Source: Dyella flagellata
Lineage (GTDB): Bacteria > Pseudomonadota > Gammaproteobacteria > Xanthomonadales > Rhodanobacteraceae
Assembly (NCBI RefSeq): GCF_030160275.1
Contig: NZ_BSOA01000007.1
Location: 1 to 52,068 of the forward strand
Direction: 5' to 3'
Length of the DNA stretch: 52,068 nt
This document shows, in pieces, positions 45,064 to 52,068 of this stretch. Position numbers and translations under genes: made by a program. Numbering within the stretch: position 1 is the stretch's first letter; each line of letters opens with the position of its first letter. The notes under the pieces are model-generated. The model ran no database searches and was not told the DNA's origin. It saw only the letters and a list, made by a program, of their open reading frames with translations.

Positions 45064-45457
45064 TCAATCAGTCCCGTCCCATAGTTCAATGGTTCCAAAT
45101 CCCGACATTGCGCACTTGTAGGAAGGTGACTTCAGCTGAACTTTGCTGCGTAAGCTGTACGCGAGTTGAGCTTGAGCCAGCAGTGCACGCCCTAATGGGT
45201 TAGTCAATGCTATGTCGGTAGAATCGTGATAGAAGAACTTGGCCTCACGGTCATAGTATGGTTTCTTGCTTAGATACACGCCAAATTCATCCCAGGTCGT
45301 ATTTCCTGGCCTGCCCGCTTGGTACGGACCCGCAATGCCTACGATATATCCAATATTAATGCCTTCCAGCGCGCCACAATTTTGTCCGGGGGTGGCAAAT
45401 GCTGATGAGCTGGCTGCTAGGGGAAATAAGGCCAATGGCCAGTGATTTCATTTTCAT
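45064..45457 (-). CDS. Toxin B-subunit-like secreted protein with a frameshifted signal peptide
   Basis: The main frame (to 45435) encodes a fifth member of the small two-cysteine family: GQNCGALEGINIGYIVGI, YLSKKPYYDREAKFF, a GRALLAQAQLAYSL helix and YKCAMSGFGTIELW. In that frame the only start is TTG (45435), giving a poor signal. In the next frame, ATG at 45457 with GGAA before it reads MKMKSLAIGL, a proper signal-peptide start. Removing one C from the CCCC at 45420-45423 (minus strand) would join both into MKMKSLAIGLISLAASSSAF. It is either a decayed gene, a slippery on/off site or a sequence error. It precedes the S1-like gene. Confidence 0.6.
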
Positions 45458-45666
45458 CAAGTTTCCATGTAGTAGCGACACGTTTTTCAACCCATTGGAG
45501 TTGAGAAAGTTTCCGTCAAGGCAGCTGATATAGTAAACGGATCGGATCTATTACATATTTCATCTATGGATGACATTGTTTAAATAAGTTGCAAGCTAGG
45601 GCGGTCGGCTTTCTGTATGGTCCTAATGCAAGATCGGCGACCCATTGATGGGTAGAATCAAATATC

Positions 45667-45771
45667 ATGAGCAGATATCCCATGAAGGATATGTTCGACG
45701 AACTCCTTGAAGGTCGGAGTAGTCTCAAACAGGCGCCGGTGTTGAGCGGCAGTCATGGCCGGGGCATGTGA
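45667..45771 (+). pseudogene. Possible N-terminal fragment of an antitoxin-type gene
   Basis: ATG 45667 reads MSRYPMKDMFDELLEG and stops after 34 codons. The MKDMFDELLEG part resembles the N-terminus of small XRE/HigA-like antitoxins, but the rest does not follow. I see nothing else gene-like between 45458 and 45790. Low certainty. Confidence 0.25.
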
Positions 45772-45790
45772 TGAGAATTAAAGCCGCTAC

Positions 45791-45862
45791 GTAGGCAGGG
45801 ATAGCAATCGCGGCATCGCCATGCACGCAGCACCGCGATGCTGGGATTGCCACCCAGTCTAC
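45791..45862. repeat. Diverged GTAG-headed REP pair
   Basis: First unit GTAGGCAGGGATAGCAATCG from 45791; second unit GCTGGGATTGCCACCCAGTCTAC without its head altered, ending at 45862. More diverged than the others. CTA at 45859-45861 is, on the minus strand, the TAG stop of the ELM1-family gene. Confidence 0.75.
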
Positions 45863-46872
45863 GATGGTCGGGCGAGGATGCGCTCGCGCAGCGCTTCGGC
45901 AATGCTCTCCGTCTCCCGTAACGGCGCTTGCTGTGCAGGCGCATCCTGATTGATGTCGTGCAACAGGTCCGCCTTGCGCAAGCTGTCATGAAAGCGCGTC
46001 AGCTTCGGCGGCAAATTCCCCACCACGAAAGTGTGCACTGCGCATCCCACGGCGCAGGCTTCGCTCAGCATGTTCACCGAATCGGGCGTCACCACCAGGC
46101 GGTCGGCCCAGCCGAGCACGCCAGGGTAGGGGTTGTTGCCGTCGTCAGGGCCGGTCCAGAGCAGGCCGGGAACGCCACGCAGCGCGTTGCGCATTACCTC
46201 GGCAATGGCGGAAGGCGTGCGACGCGAAGTCAGCACCAGCAGGCTGCCGCCCTCGCGCTGCCGGCGCTCCAGCAAGTGTTCGACAAGGCGGCGCGCATAG
46301 TCGCCATCCATGCGAACACCTGCGCGCGCGCCGCCCAGCAACACACCTACGCGTGGGCGTGGCAGATAAGCCAGTGCCGGAGTGGCTTCGCGGCCATCCG
46401 CCAGCCAGGCATCGTCGATTGGGTTCAGCGATCCCAACGGGTTCAGCACATTGGGGCCGGCGAGGTCGTCATGTCTGGGCGCGACGACGGTGTCCCAATG
46501 CGTGGGATCGACACGCGGATCGAGGATCTGCACGGTATGGCAGTAGCCTTCCGTCAGGCTACGCAACAGGCGTGTCAGCAAGGCCGCGCTGCGTCCGCAG
46601 CCGATGGCGAGGGAAGGCCAGGGTGGCGCGAAGGCCGCGCGCTGCGAGGCGGGCAGCACCAGCCGGCCGCCCATGACCAGGCGCGGTGACAGCCATGACC
46701 ATGGCGCGCGTGGCGAAAGAACCAGGTGTCGCACCGGCATGCCCATTCGTTCGGCCAGCGCCAGGGCCTGGCGCTGATTGCCGGCGGCCTGGTCGGTGAT
46801 CACCCAGCATTCCCCCGCCAGGCGGGGCAGGGGTTCGCGCTCGGGAACGTCGATTGTTGCCGGATCGTGCAC
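45859..46872 (-). CDS. Mitochondrial fission ELM1 family protein (bacterial)
   Basis: The 337-residue protein contains [20 protein letters not shown], the opening of the ELM1/DUF1022 family, and the later [21 protein letters not shown], which resembles the acceptor loop of GT-B glycosyltransferases. In bacteria the family is usually found beside lipopolysaccharide genes, as here (LPS-core genes lie 2 kb away on the other strand), so a nucleotide-sugar-dependent role is likely (inference). The TAG stop comes from the adjacent REP repeat. Confidence 0.85.
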   Translation of the reverse strand: MHDPATIDVPEREPLPRLAGECWVITDQAAGNQRQALALAERMGMPVRHLVLSPRAPWSWLSPRLVMGGRLVLPASQRAAFAPPWPSLAIGCGRSAALLTRLLRSLTEGYCHTVQILDPRVDPTHWDTVVAPRHDDLAGPNVLNPLGSLNPIDDAWLADGREATPALAYLPRPRVGVLLGGARAGVRMDGDYARRLVEHLLERRQREGGSLLVLTSRRTPSAIAEVMRNALRGVPGLLWTGPDDGNNPYPGVLGWADRLVVTPDSVNMLSEACAVGCAVHTFVVGNLPPKLTRFHDSLRKADLLHDINQDAPAQQAPLRETESIAEALRERILARPS

Positions 46873-46953
46873 AGTACGTTCGCCTTGTTCGCCGCTGGTA
46901 CACCCGGGTTGCGCTTACACTTTGGGATTCGTTCCCGCAGCCAAAGGATACCC

Positions 46954-47547
46954 ATGAGCGAGAAGCTTGCCGAGCCGGCATTGGATCAGCTGTTCCGTAC
47001 CGCCCGTACCTACAACGCGTTCCTGCCCAAGGAAGTGACCGACGAGCAGTTGCACGCGCTGTACGAGCTGGCCAAATTCGGCCCGACCAGCGCCAATTGC
47101 TCGCCCATGCGCCTGGTGTTCGTCAAGTCCGCGGAGGCGAAGGAAAAACTCAAGCCGTTCCTGTCCGATGGCAATCGCGCCAAGACCATGGTGGCGCCGG
47201 TCACGGCCATCGTGGCGAGCGACTACGCTTTCTATGAAAACCTGCCCAAGCTGTTTCCGCACGCCGATGCGCGTAGCTGGTTCGCTGGCAATCAGCCGCT
47301 GATCGACACCACGGCGTTCCGCAACGCCACGTTGCAGGGGGCTTACGTAATCATGGCAGCGCGTGCGCTGGGCCTGGATTGCGGCCCGATGTCCGGTTTC
47401 GACAATGCCGGCGTGGACCAGGCGTTCTTCGCCGGCACCACGGTGAAGTCGAATTTCCTGATCAACATCGGCTACGGCGACAGCAGCCGTGACCTGTTCC
47501 CGCGCAGCCCGCGACTCACGTTCGATGAGGTAGGCCGCATCGCGTGA
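46954..47547 (+). CDS. Nitroreductase-family protein, RutE/HadB type (malonic semialdehyde reductase-like)
   Basis: The 197-residue protein fits the RutE group of FMN-dependent nitroreductases: [40 protein letters not shown], and the C-terminal [18 protein letters not shown]. RutE reduces malonic semialdehyde in pyrimidine breakdown, but no other rut genes are present, so the real substrate is open. ATG at 46954 follows AAAGGA; the long upstream frame overlaps the divergent ELM1 gene and is not used. Confidence 0.9.
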   Translation: MSEKLAEPALDQLFRTARTYNAFLPKEVTDEQLHALYELAKFGPTSANCSPMRLVFVKSAEAKEKLKPFLSDGNRAKTMVAPVTAIVASDYAFYENLPKLFPHADARSWFAGNQPLIDTTAFRNATLQGAYVIMAARALGLDCGPMSGFDNAGVDQAFFAGTTVKSNFLINIGYGDSSRDLFPRSPRLTFDEVGRIA

Positions 47548-47641
47548 TGCTTTTCCACCAATGGCCACGAGGCTATTGGCGCTGTTGAACGTGAAAGTGC
47601 TTTATTTCCCCACTTTTTGATCAAGGCAGGAGACTTTTTTC

Positions 47642-48232
47642 ATGCGCAATCTTCGCTACGTATTGCTGGCCGGGCTGCTCGGCACGGCACTCTCGGCCCA
47701 GGCCGACCCGGTCAGCTACAAGCTCGACCCGGGCCATACCATGGTGCTGTTCAGCTGGAGCCACTTCGGCTTCTCCCATCCCGTCGCCGATATCGGCATT
47801 ACCGACGGCACCTTGGTGTTCGACGAGAAAAATCCGTCCAAGGCCTCGGTGGAAGTGACCATGCCGCTGAGCAATCTGGACACGCACGTGCCGGCGCTGG
47901 ACAAGCACCTGAAGGAACCGGATTTCTTCAATGCCGACAAGTACCCCACCATCACCTTCAAGAGCACCGGTGTGAAGCCGCTCGGCGGCAAGAAGTACAA
48001 GGTGATGGGCGACCTCACCGTGCATGGCGTGACCAAGCCGGTGGTGCTCGATGCCACGCTCAACAACGTCGGCCCGCACCCGATGACCGGCCAGCAGGCG
48101 ATCGGCTTCAACGCCACCGGCATGATCAAGCGCTCCGATTTCGGCCTGGGTGCCTACGTGCCGAAGGTGAGCGACGAGATCCAGATCAACATCACCACCG
48201 AGGGTTCGGTGCCCAAGGCCGGACAGCAGTAA
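47642..48232 (+). CDS. YceI family periplasmic protein
   Basis: The 196-residue protein has a signal peptide (cleavage after ALSAQA) and a complete YceI lipocalin-like beta-barrel: YKLDPGHTMVLFSWSHFGFS, SVEVTMPLSNLDTHVPALDKH, FFNADKYPTITFKS and GDLTVHGVTKPV. YceI proteins bind isoprenoid or other lipid ligands; the precise role is unclear. ATG follows GCAGGAG by ten bases. A nested hairpin follows the stop. Confidence 0.93.
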   Translation: MRNLRYVLLAGLLGTALSAQADPVSYKLDPGHTMVLFSWSHFGFSHPVADIGITDGTLVFDEKNPSKASVEVTMPLSNLDTHVPALDKHLKEPDFFNADKYPTITFKSTGVKPLGGKKYKVMGDLTVHGVTKPVVLDATLNNVGPHPMTGQQAIGFNATGMIKRSDFGLGAYVPKVSDEIQINITTEGSVPKAGQQ

Positions 48233-48248
48233 GCTCCAGGCTTAAGAA

Positions 48249-48298
48249 CGAGGGGCGAATGGTCAGGGGCGGCAACTGCCCTCGCTACTCGCCCCTCG
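48249..48298. repeat. Nested inverted repeat after yceI
   Basis: CGAGGGGCGA (48249-48258) is the exact complement of TCGCCCCTCG (48289-48298), with a second GC-rich stem (AGGGGC...GCCCT) inside the loop. It lies 16 bases after the yceI stop. It lacks a clear T tract, so it may act as a weak terminator or RNA-stability hairpin. Confidence 0.5.
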
Positions 48299-48347
48299 TC
48301 CCTTGCTAAGATAGGCGGTCTCATAGCCTTGCCCGGAGCAACAGCCC

Positions 48348-48557
48348 ATGTCGGGTCACCCTGCCGCAGCCCAGAAGCTCATTCCGGCGAATGCCGAAAA
48401 TCGTTACGAAGTGACGCGTTCGGACCTGCCGCTGTCGTGCCCGATGCCCGGCATGGCCCTGTGGAACTCCCATCCCAAGGTGTATCTGCCGATCGTGGAG
48501 GACGGCGGCGAGTCCGTATGTCCTTACTGCGGCGCACATTACGTGCTGCGCGACTGA
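48348..48557 (+). CDS. Small zinc-finger protein (zf-CHCC, NDUFS6-like)
   Basis: The 69-residue protein has the CHCC zinc pattern: LSCPMPGMALWNSHP supplies a cysteine and a histidine, and VCPYCGAHYVL the closing C-x2-C. This is the zf-CHCC domain shared with the mitochondrial complex I subunit NDUFS6; proteobacterial proteins of this size are common and their role is unclear. GGAG lies upstream of the ATG. Confidence 0.88.
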   Translation: MSGHPAAAQKLIPANAENRYEVTRSDLPLSCPMPGMALWNSHPKVYLPIVEDGGESVCPYCGAHYVLRD

Positions 48558-48645
48558 ATCCAGGCCCAGCCACGAGCATAAACCGCGCCAAACGGCACGA
48601 TTGCTGCTTGGGTTTTTACGGATGAGAGTCGCTAACGAGGCAACC

Positions 48646-49770
48646 ATGTCTGTCGCCGCCACACCGGCCAGAACGCTGACCGTTGTGCAGCTTATCCCTG
48701 CGCTGCACTCCGGTGGCGCGGAGCGCTCGGTGCTGGAAGTGGGGCAGGCGCTGGTGCAGGCCGGGCATCGGTCGGTGGTGATCTCCTCGGGCGGCCGCAT
48801 GACGGCGCAGCTGCAGGCCGAAGGCAGCGAACACATCACCCTGGATGTGGGCCGCAAGTCCTTGCTCACCTTGGGGCGCCTGGGCCGCTTGCGAAGTATC
48901 CTCAGCGAACTCAAGCCGGACGTCGTCCATGTCCGCTCGCGGCTACCGGCATGGATGGGTTGGTGGGCGCTCAAGGGTCTCTCGCCCAGACCGCATTTCA
49001 TTACCACCGTGCATGGGCTCAATTCGCCGGGCCGCTATAGCTCGATCATGTTGCGCGGCGAACGTATCGTGGTGGTCTCGCAGACGGTACGCGACTACCT
49101 CATCAGCCATTATCGAAAGCTCGATACTGCCCGTATCCGTATCATTCCCCGCGGTATCGATCCGGAGGCCTTTCCCTACGGGCATCGCCCGGAGGAAGGC
49201 TGGCAGAAGGCCTTTTTCAACCAATTTCCGCAGCTTGCCGGTGCGCCCCTGCTCACCTTGCCCGGTCGTGGCACGCGTCTGAAAGGTCACCATGACGCGA
49301 TCGAGCTGGTGGCCGAACTCAAGCAGCGCGGCATCGACACGCGCCTGCTGCTGCTGGGTGTGATCGAGCCCGGACGCGAAGCCTACGTGCGCGAACTGAA
49401 CGAGCTGATCAAGGGCCGCGGGGTGGAAAGCCAGGTGGTGCTGACGGCAACGCGCGATGACGTACGCGACATCTTCGCCATGTCCGCCCTGGTGCTGCAG
49501 CTTTCCAACAAGCCCGAGGCTTTCGGCCGCACCGTGGTGGAGGCGCTGGCCCTGTGCCGCCCCGTGCTCGGCTATGCCCATGGTGGCGTGGGCGAGCTGC
49601 TGGCCGAACTCTATCCCGCCGGGCGCGTGCCGCCTGGCGACCGCGAACGCCTGGTGGAGCGTGCAGCGGAGCTGCTGCGCGTTGCGCCGCCCATTCCGCC
49701 CTTGCAGCGCTATCGCCTGATCGACATGCAGCACGCCGCCTTGGCGCTGTACGAGGAAGTGACCGGCTGA
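48646..49770 (+). CDS. Glycosyltransferase family 4 (LPS core type)
   Basis: The 374-residue GT-B enzyme opens with VVQLIPALHSGGAERSVLEVG and carries the donor-binding signature KPEAFGRTVVEALALCRPVLGYAHGGVGELL with the E-x7-E motif. Such enzymes build the inner or outer core of lipopolysaccharide at the cytoplasmic face. ATG at 48646 follows GAGG by six bases; earlier in-frame starts lack this. It precedes an O-antigen ligase and another glycosyltransferase. Confidence 0.88.
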   Translation: MSVAATPARTLTVVQLIPALHSGGAERSVLEVGQALVQAGHRSVVISSGGRMTAQLQAEGSEHITLDVGRKSLLTLGRLGRLRSILSELKPDVVHVRSRLPAWMGWWALKGLSPRPHFITTVHGLNSPGRYSSIMLRGERIVVVSQTVRDYLISHYRKLDTARIRIIPRGIDPEAFPYGHRPEEGWQKAFFNQFPQLAGAPLLTLPGRGTRLKGHHDAIELVAELKQRGIDTRLLLLGVIEPGREAYVRELNELIKGRGVESQVVLTATRDDVRDIFAMSALVLQLSNKPEAFGRTVVEALALCRPVLGYAHGGVGELLAELYPAGRVPPGDRERLVERAAELLRVAPPIPPLQRYRLIDMQHAALALYEEVTG

Positions 49771-49860
49771 TAGCCGCCATGGCAAGCGCGCAGCTTGCAG
49801 TTGTGCCGATTGTCTGGCTCAGTTGTCATCCACCGTTGATCGGGCCTTGAGCCGTTTAGT

Positions 49861-51129
49861 GTGATTGAGCACCGCTTCCTGAATGCCGTGAAGAGCATCG
49901 GTTTCACCGTTTGGTGGCCGTTGTGGCTGCTCGCGCTGCTGTTGCCGTTTGGCCGCAGTGCGGAGCTAGGCACCTTGCTGTGCCTGGTGGGCGTGGTGCT
50001 GGTGCTCGGTCGCCAGCGTGCAGCATGGCGTGGTGACCCGGGGGCGCGGCTGTTTGTGCTGTTGCTTGCCTGCTATGTCGGTGCGGCGCTGCTGTCGTCA
50101 TTCGTCGCCGTGATGCCCGGCAAAAGCTGGGGCACTACCGCAGGCCTGCTGCGCTATCTGCCGCTTGGGCTATACGCCGCCTATGCGTTGCGCAACCGGC
50201 GCTTCTTGCATGGGTTTTATGCCGCGCTGGCTGCCGTGATCGCCTTCTGGGTGCTGGATGCCTGGATGCAAATGCTCACTGGCTGGAGCTTGCGTGGCCA
50301 GGCCGATCCTGAGCGCATCTCCGGCCTGTTCGGCGCGGATGATCCCAAGCTGGGGTCGACGCTGGCGGTGCTGTCGCCGTTCTTGTTGTGGACCGCCCGT
50401 CAATATGGAAAAAGAACGGGACTGATCCTCGCCTTTGCGCTGCTGCTGGGTCCGGTATTGCTGAGCGGGTCGCGTTCCGCATGGATCGGCTTCGGGCTGG
50501 TGACGCTGCTGTTCATGTGGCGCGAGGCAGGTTCACCGCTGCGCTTTGTTGCCGTATGTGTGGCCTGTGGCGTGGTGCTGCTGGCGGCGGGTGGCATCGC
50601 CTGGAAAACCTCCACGCGTTTCGAGGCACGCTTTGAGCGCACCCTGATGGTGTTGGGCGGTGGCGAGCAATCCATCAACGCGGCGACGACGGGCCGGCTC
50701 GACATCTGGCACACCGGTCTCAGCATGATCCAAGCGCATCCCCTGCTAGGCGTGGGTGTGCGTGGATTCCGCTATGCCTATCCGCATTACGCCCCGCCGA
50801 ATGATCACTTCCTGGTGGAGGAGAATTGCGGTGATGGCTCCGGCGCCTGCCATCCGCACCAATTGGTGATGGAGGTGGTCGCCGAAACCGGGGTGGTGGG
50901 CGCGCTGCTATGGCTGCTCGGCGTGGTGTTCGCTTGCCGTGGCTGGCGCCGCGCAGGTGCAGCCGGACGCACGGGCGCTTTTCCGGTGACGGCATCCCTG
51001 GCGGCGATGCTGTTTCCGCTCAATGCCCACCTGGCTTTCTATTCGGCCTGGTGGGGCCTGTTGTTCGCCTGGCTGTTGGCGCTATGGTGTGCGGCGCTGT
51101 ATGCGAAGGAGCAGGGCGATGGCGCGTGA
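49861..51129 (+). CDS. O-antigen ligase (WaaL-like) family protein
   Basis: This 422-residue membrane protein has about ten helices and the Wzy_C/WaaL features: the loop LSGSRSAWIGFGLV and the large periplasmic loop with GVGVRGFRYAYPHY and GACHPHQLVMEVVAETG, which contains the histidine expected for ligases. It would join O-polysaccharide or another glycan to lipid A-core. It begins with GTG (49861) and has a weak ribosome-binding site. Its end overlaps the start of the next glycosyltransferase by 11 bases. Confidence 0.85.
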   Translation: MIEHRFLNAVKSIGFTVWWPLWLLALLLPFGRSAELGTLLCLVGVVLVLGRQRAAWRGDPGARLFVLLLACYVGAALLSSFVAVMPGKSWGTTAGLLRYLPLGLYAAYALRNRRFLHGFYAALAAVIAFWVLDAWMQMLTGWSLRGQADPERISGLFGADDPKLGSTLAVLSPFLLWTARQYGKRTGLILAFALLLGPVLLSGSRSAWIGFGLVTLLFMWREAGSPLRFVAVCVACGVVLLAAGGIAWKTSTRFEARFERTLMVLGGGEQSINAATTGRLDIWHTGLSMIQAHPLLGVGVRGFRYAYPHYAPPNDHFLVEENCGDGSGACHPHQLVMEVVAETGVVGALLWLLGVVFACRGWRRAGAAGRTGAFPVTASLAAMLFPLNAHLAFYSAWWGLLFAWLLALWCAALYAKEQGDGA

Positions 51130-51877
51130 ACCGCTCTCGGTAGTGCTGATCACCTACAACAACGCCGACACGCTCGATGCCTGCCTGCGCGAAGTGGACT
51201 GGGTGGATGAAATCGTCGTGCTGGATTCCGGCTCCACCGACAGCACCGTGGCGATCGCGCGCATGCACGGCGCGCAGGTGGAAGTGCATCCGTTCGACGA
51301 TTATGGGCCGCAGAAGCAGCGTGCCTACGAGCTGGCGCGCAACGACTGGATCCTGAACCTGGATGCGGACGAGATTCTCTCGCCCGGTACGCGTGCCATT
51401 ATCGAGCGCGCGTTGGAAGATCCCAAGCATGCGGGGTTCCGCATCCCGCGTCGCGAGCGCATGTTCTGGACCGTGCAGCATCGCTGGAGTCATCGCAACG
51501 GCCATCTGCGCCTGTTCAATCGCAAGCATGGCGGCATGAACGATGTGGAAGTGCACGCCGCGGTCGAAGTGCGGGGGCCGGTAAAGACCCTGTGGGGAGC
51601 TGATTTCGTCAACAACGGCGACGGCGATATCGCCACCCGCGTGGAGAAGATCAATCGCTACAGCAGCGGCATGGTGGCGCACAAGCTGCGTCGCGGGCAG
51701 CGTTTCACCGGCGTGCGCATGGTGATCTATCCGCCATTGTTCTTTGTGCGGCAGTTTGTGTTGAAGCGTTACTTTCTCAGCGGCTGGGCGGGCTTTATCG
51801 CCAGCGTGCTGGGCGCGTTCTACGTGTTCCTGAAATACGCCAAGTTGCACGAGGCGCGTCGAGCGCAGAACAAGTAA
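51119..51877 (+). CDS. Glycosyltransferase family 2 (WaaE/KdtX-like)
   Basis: The 252-residue GT-A enzyme opens with PLSVVLITYNNADTLDACLR and has VVLDSGSTDSTV, WILNLDADEIL (the DxD motif) and RIPRRERMFW, close to WaaE/KdtX beta-glucosyltransferases of the LPS inner core. A C-terminal hydrophobic region (ASVLGAFYVFLKYAK) suggests membrane attachment. ATG at 51119 with AAGGAG before it lies inside the waaL-like gene, showing coupling. The frame upstream is waaL in another phase. Confidence 0.9.
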   Translation: MAREPLSVVLITYNNADTLDACLREVDWVDEIVVLDSGSTDSTVAIARMHGAQVEVHPFDDYGPQKQRAYELARNDWILNLDADEILSPGTRAIIERALEDPKHAGFRIPRRERMFWTVQHRWSHRNGHLRLFNRKHGGMNDVEVHAAVEVRGPVKTLWGADFVNNGDGDIATRVEKINRYSSGMVAHKLRRGQRFTGVRMVIYPPLFFVRQFVLKRYFLSGWAGFIASVLGAFYVFLKYAKLHEARRAQNK

Positions 51878-51900
51878 GCATCTTCGCCTCGAACCAGCTC

Positions 51901-52004
51901 CCTCCCCTACGTGTAGTAGGGGAGGGTTGGGGTGGGGTGAAGCAACCTCGCGGTGAGCTTCAACTGTGCGGCAAGCTCGTGCAACCCCACCCCAACCCTC
52001 CCCT
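51901..52004. repeat. Nested hairpin repeat after the LPS genes
   Basis: CCTCCCCTAC pairs with GTAGGGGAGG (51916-51925) over a five-base loop. In addition a 21-base arm at 51918-51938 (AGGGGAGGG, TTGGGGTGGGGT) is matched exactly in reverse by 51984-52004. The two structures compete for the same bases. It follows the last gene of the LPS group and looks like a dispersed repeat with a possible terminator role; no T tract. The last 60 bases of the window hold nothing I can name. Confidence 0.6.
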
Positions 52005-52068
52005 GCCAAGCACCTGATTAGCGTCGAGTCTCAGCTGGGTTTCGCAAATCCTGCTCGGTCCTGGAGCA

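Overview
The window looks like chromosomal DNA of a gammaproteobacterium of the order Xanthomonadales, most likely the Rhodanobacteraceae (Dyella/Rhodanobacter/Frateuria type). The signs are high-GC coding, a groESL locus with both a heat-shock promoter and a CIRCE operator, GTAG-headed REP repeats, and the protein flavour of the housekeeping genes. The genus is inferred, not proven.

Layout. 1-2372: groES-groEL with a complete regulatory region and terminator. 2472-8638: a DUF898/M48 membrane pair, an ACT/V4R-like protein, an MHYT protein and an LTA-synthase-like phosphotransferase. 8879-23074: a nearly complete sulfate uptake and assimilation region: siroheme synthase (cysG), a CysB-type regulator, a fused ATP sulfurylase/APS kinase, cysH, cysI, cysJ, a Porin_O_P-type porin, sulfate-binding protein and cysT-cysW-cysA. 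Three of its promoter regions share an AGACGTCC motif. 23234-34259: ynfA, a secreted protein, glnE, a LuxR-type response regulator, an lrgA/lrgB operon with a beta-hydroxyacid dehydrogenase, two LysR regulators and a medium-chain oxidoreductase. 34260-45862: an accessory region, described below. 45859-51877: an ELM1-family protein, a RutE-type nitroreductase, YceI, a zinc-finger protein and an LPS-core set (GT4, O-antigen ligase, GT2).

The accessory region is the most interesting part. A chaperone-usher fimbrial operon (34914-40121) is followed on the same strand by four small secreted paralogues (40246-41759) and then a secreted ADP-ribosyltransferase (41864-42715). The transferase keeps the pertussis-toxin S1 catalytic and disulfide positions but carries a cholera-toxin-like E-x-E motif. 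I read this as an AB5-type toxin locus with several different B-like subunits. On the other strand, beyond an MFS transporter, lies a second smaller locus: one B-like gene whose signal peptide is frameshifted, followed by a second S1-like protein that seems to have lost the catalytic residues.

A second layer of structure is made of repeats. GTAG-headed REP palindromes sit at gene ends, and in four cases the TAG of the repeat is itself the stop codon of the neighbouring gene. Two of these REPs are split at the exact centre of the palindrome by the same 211-bp inverted-repeat element. Each insertion duplicates the local, different loop sequence, as expected for transposition of a non-autonomous element that targets REPs.
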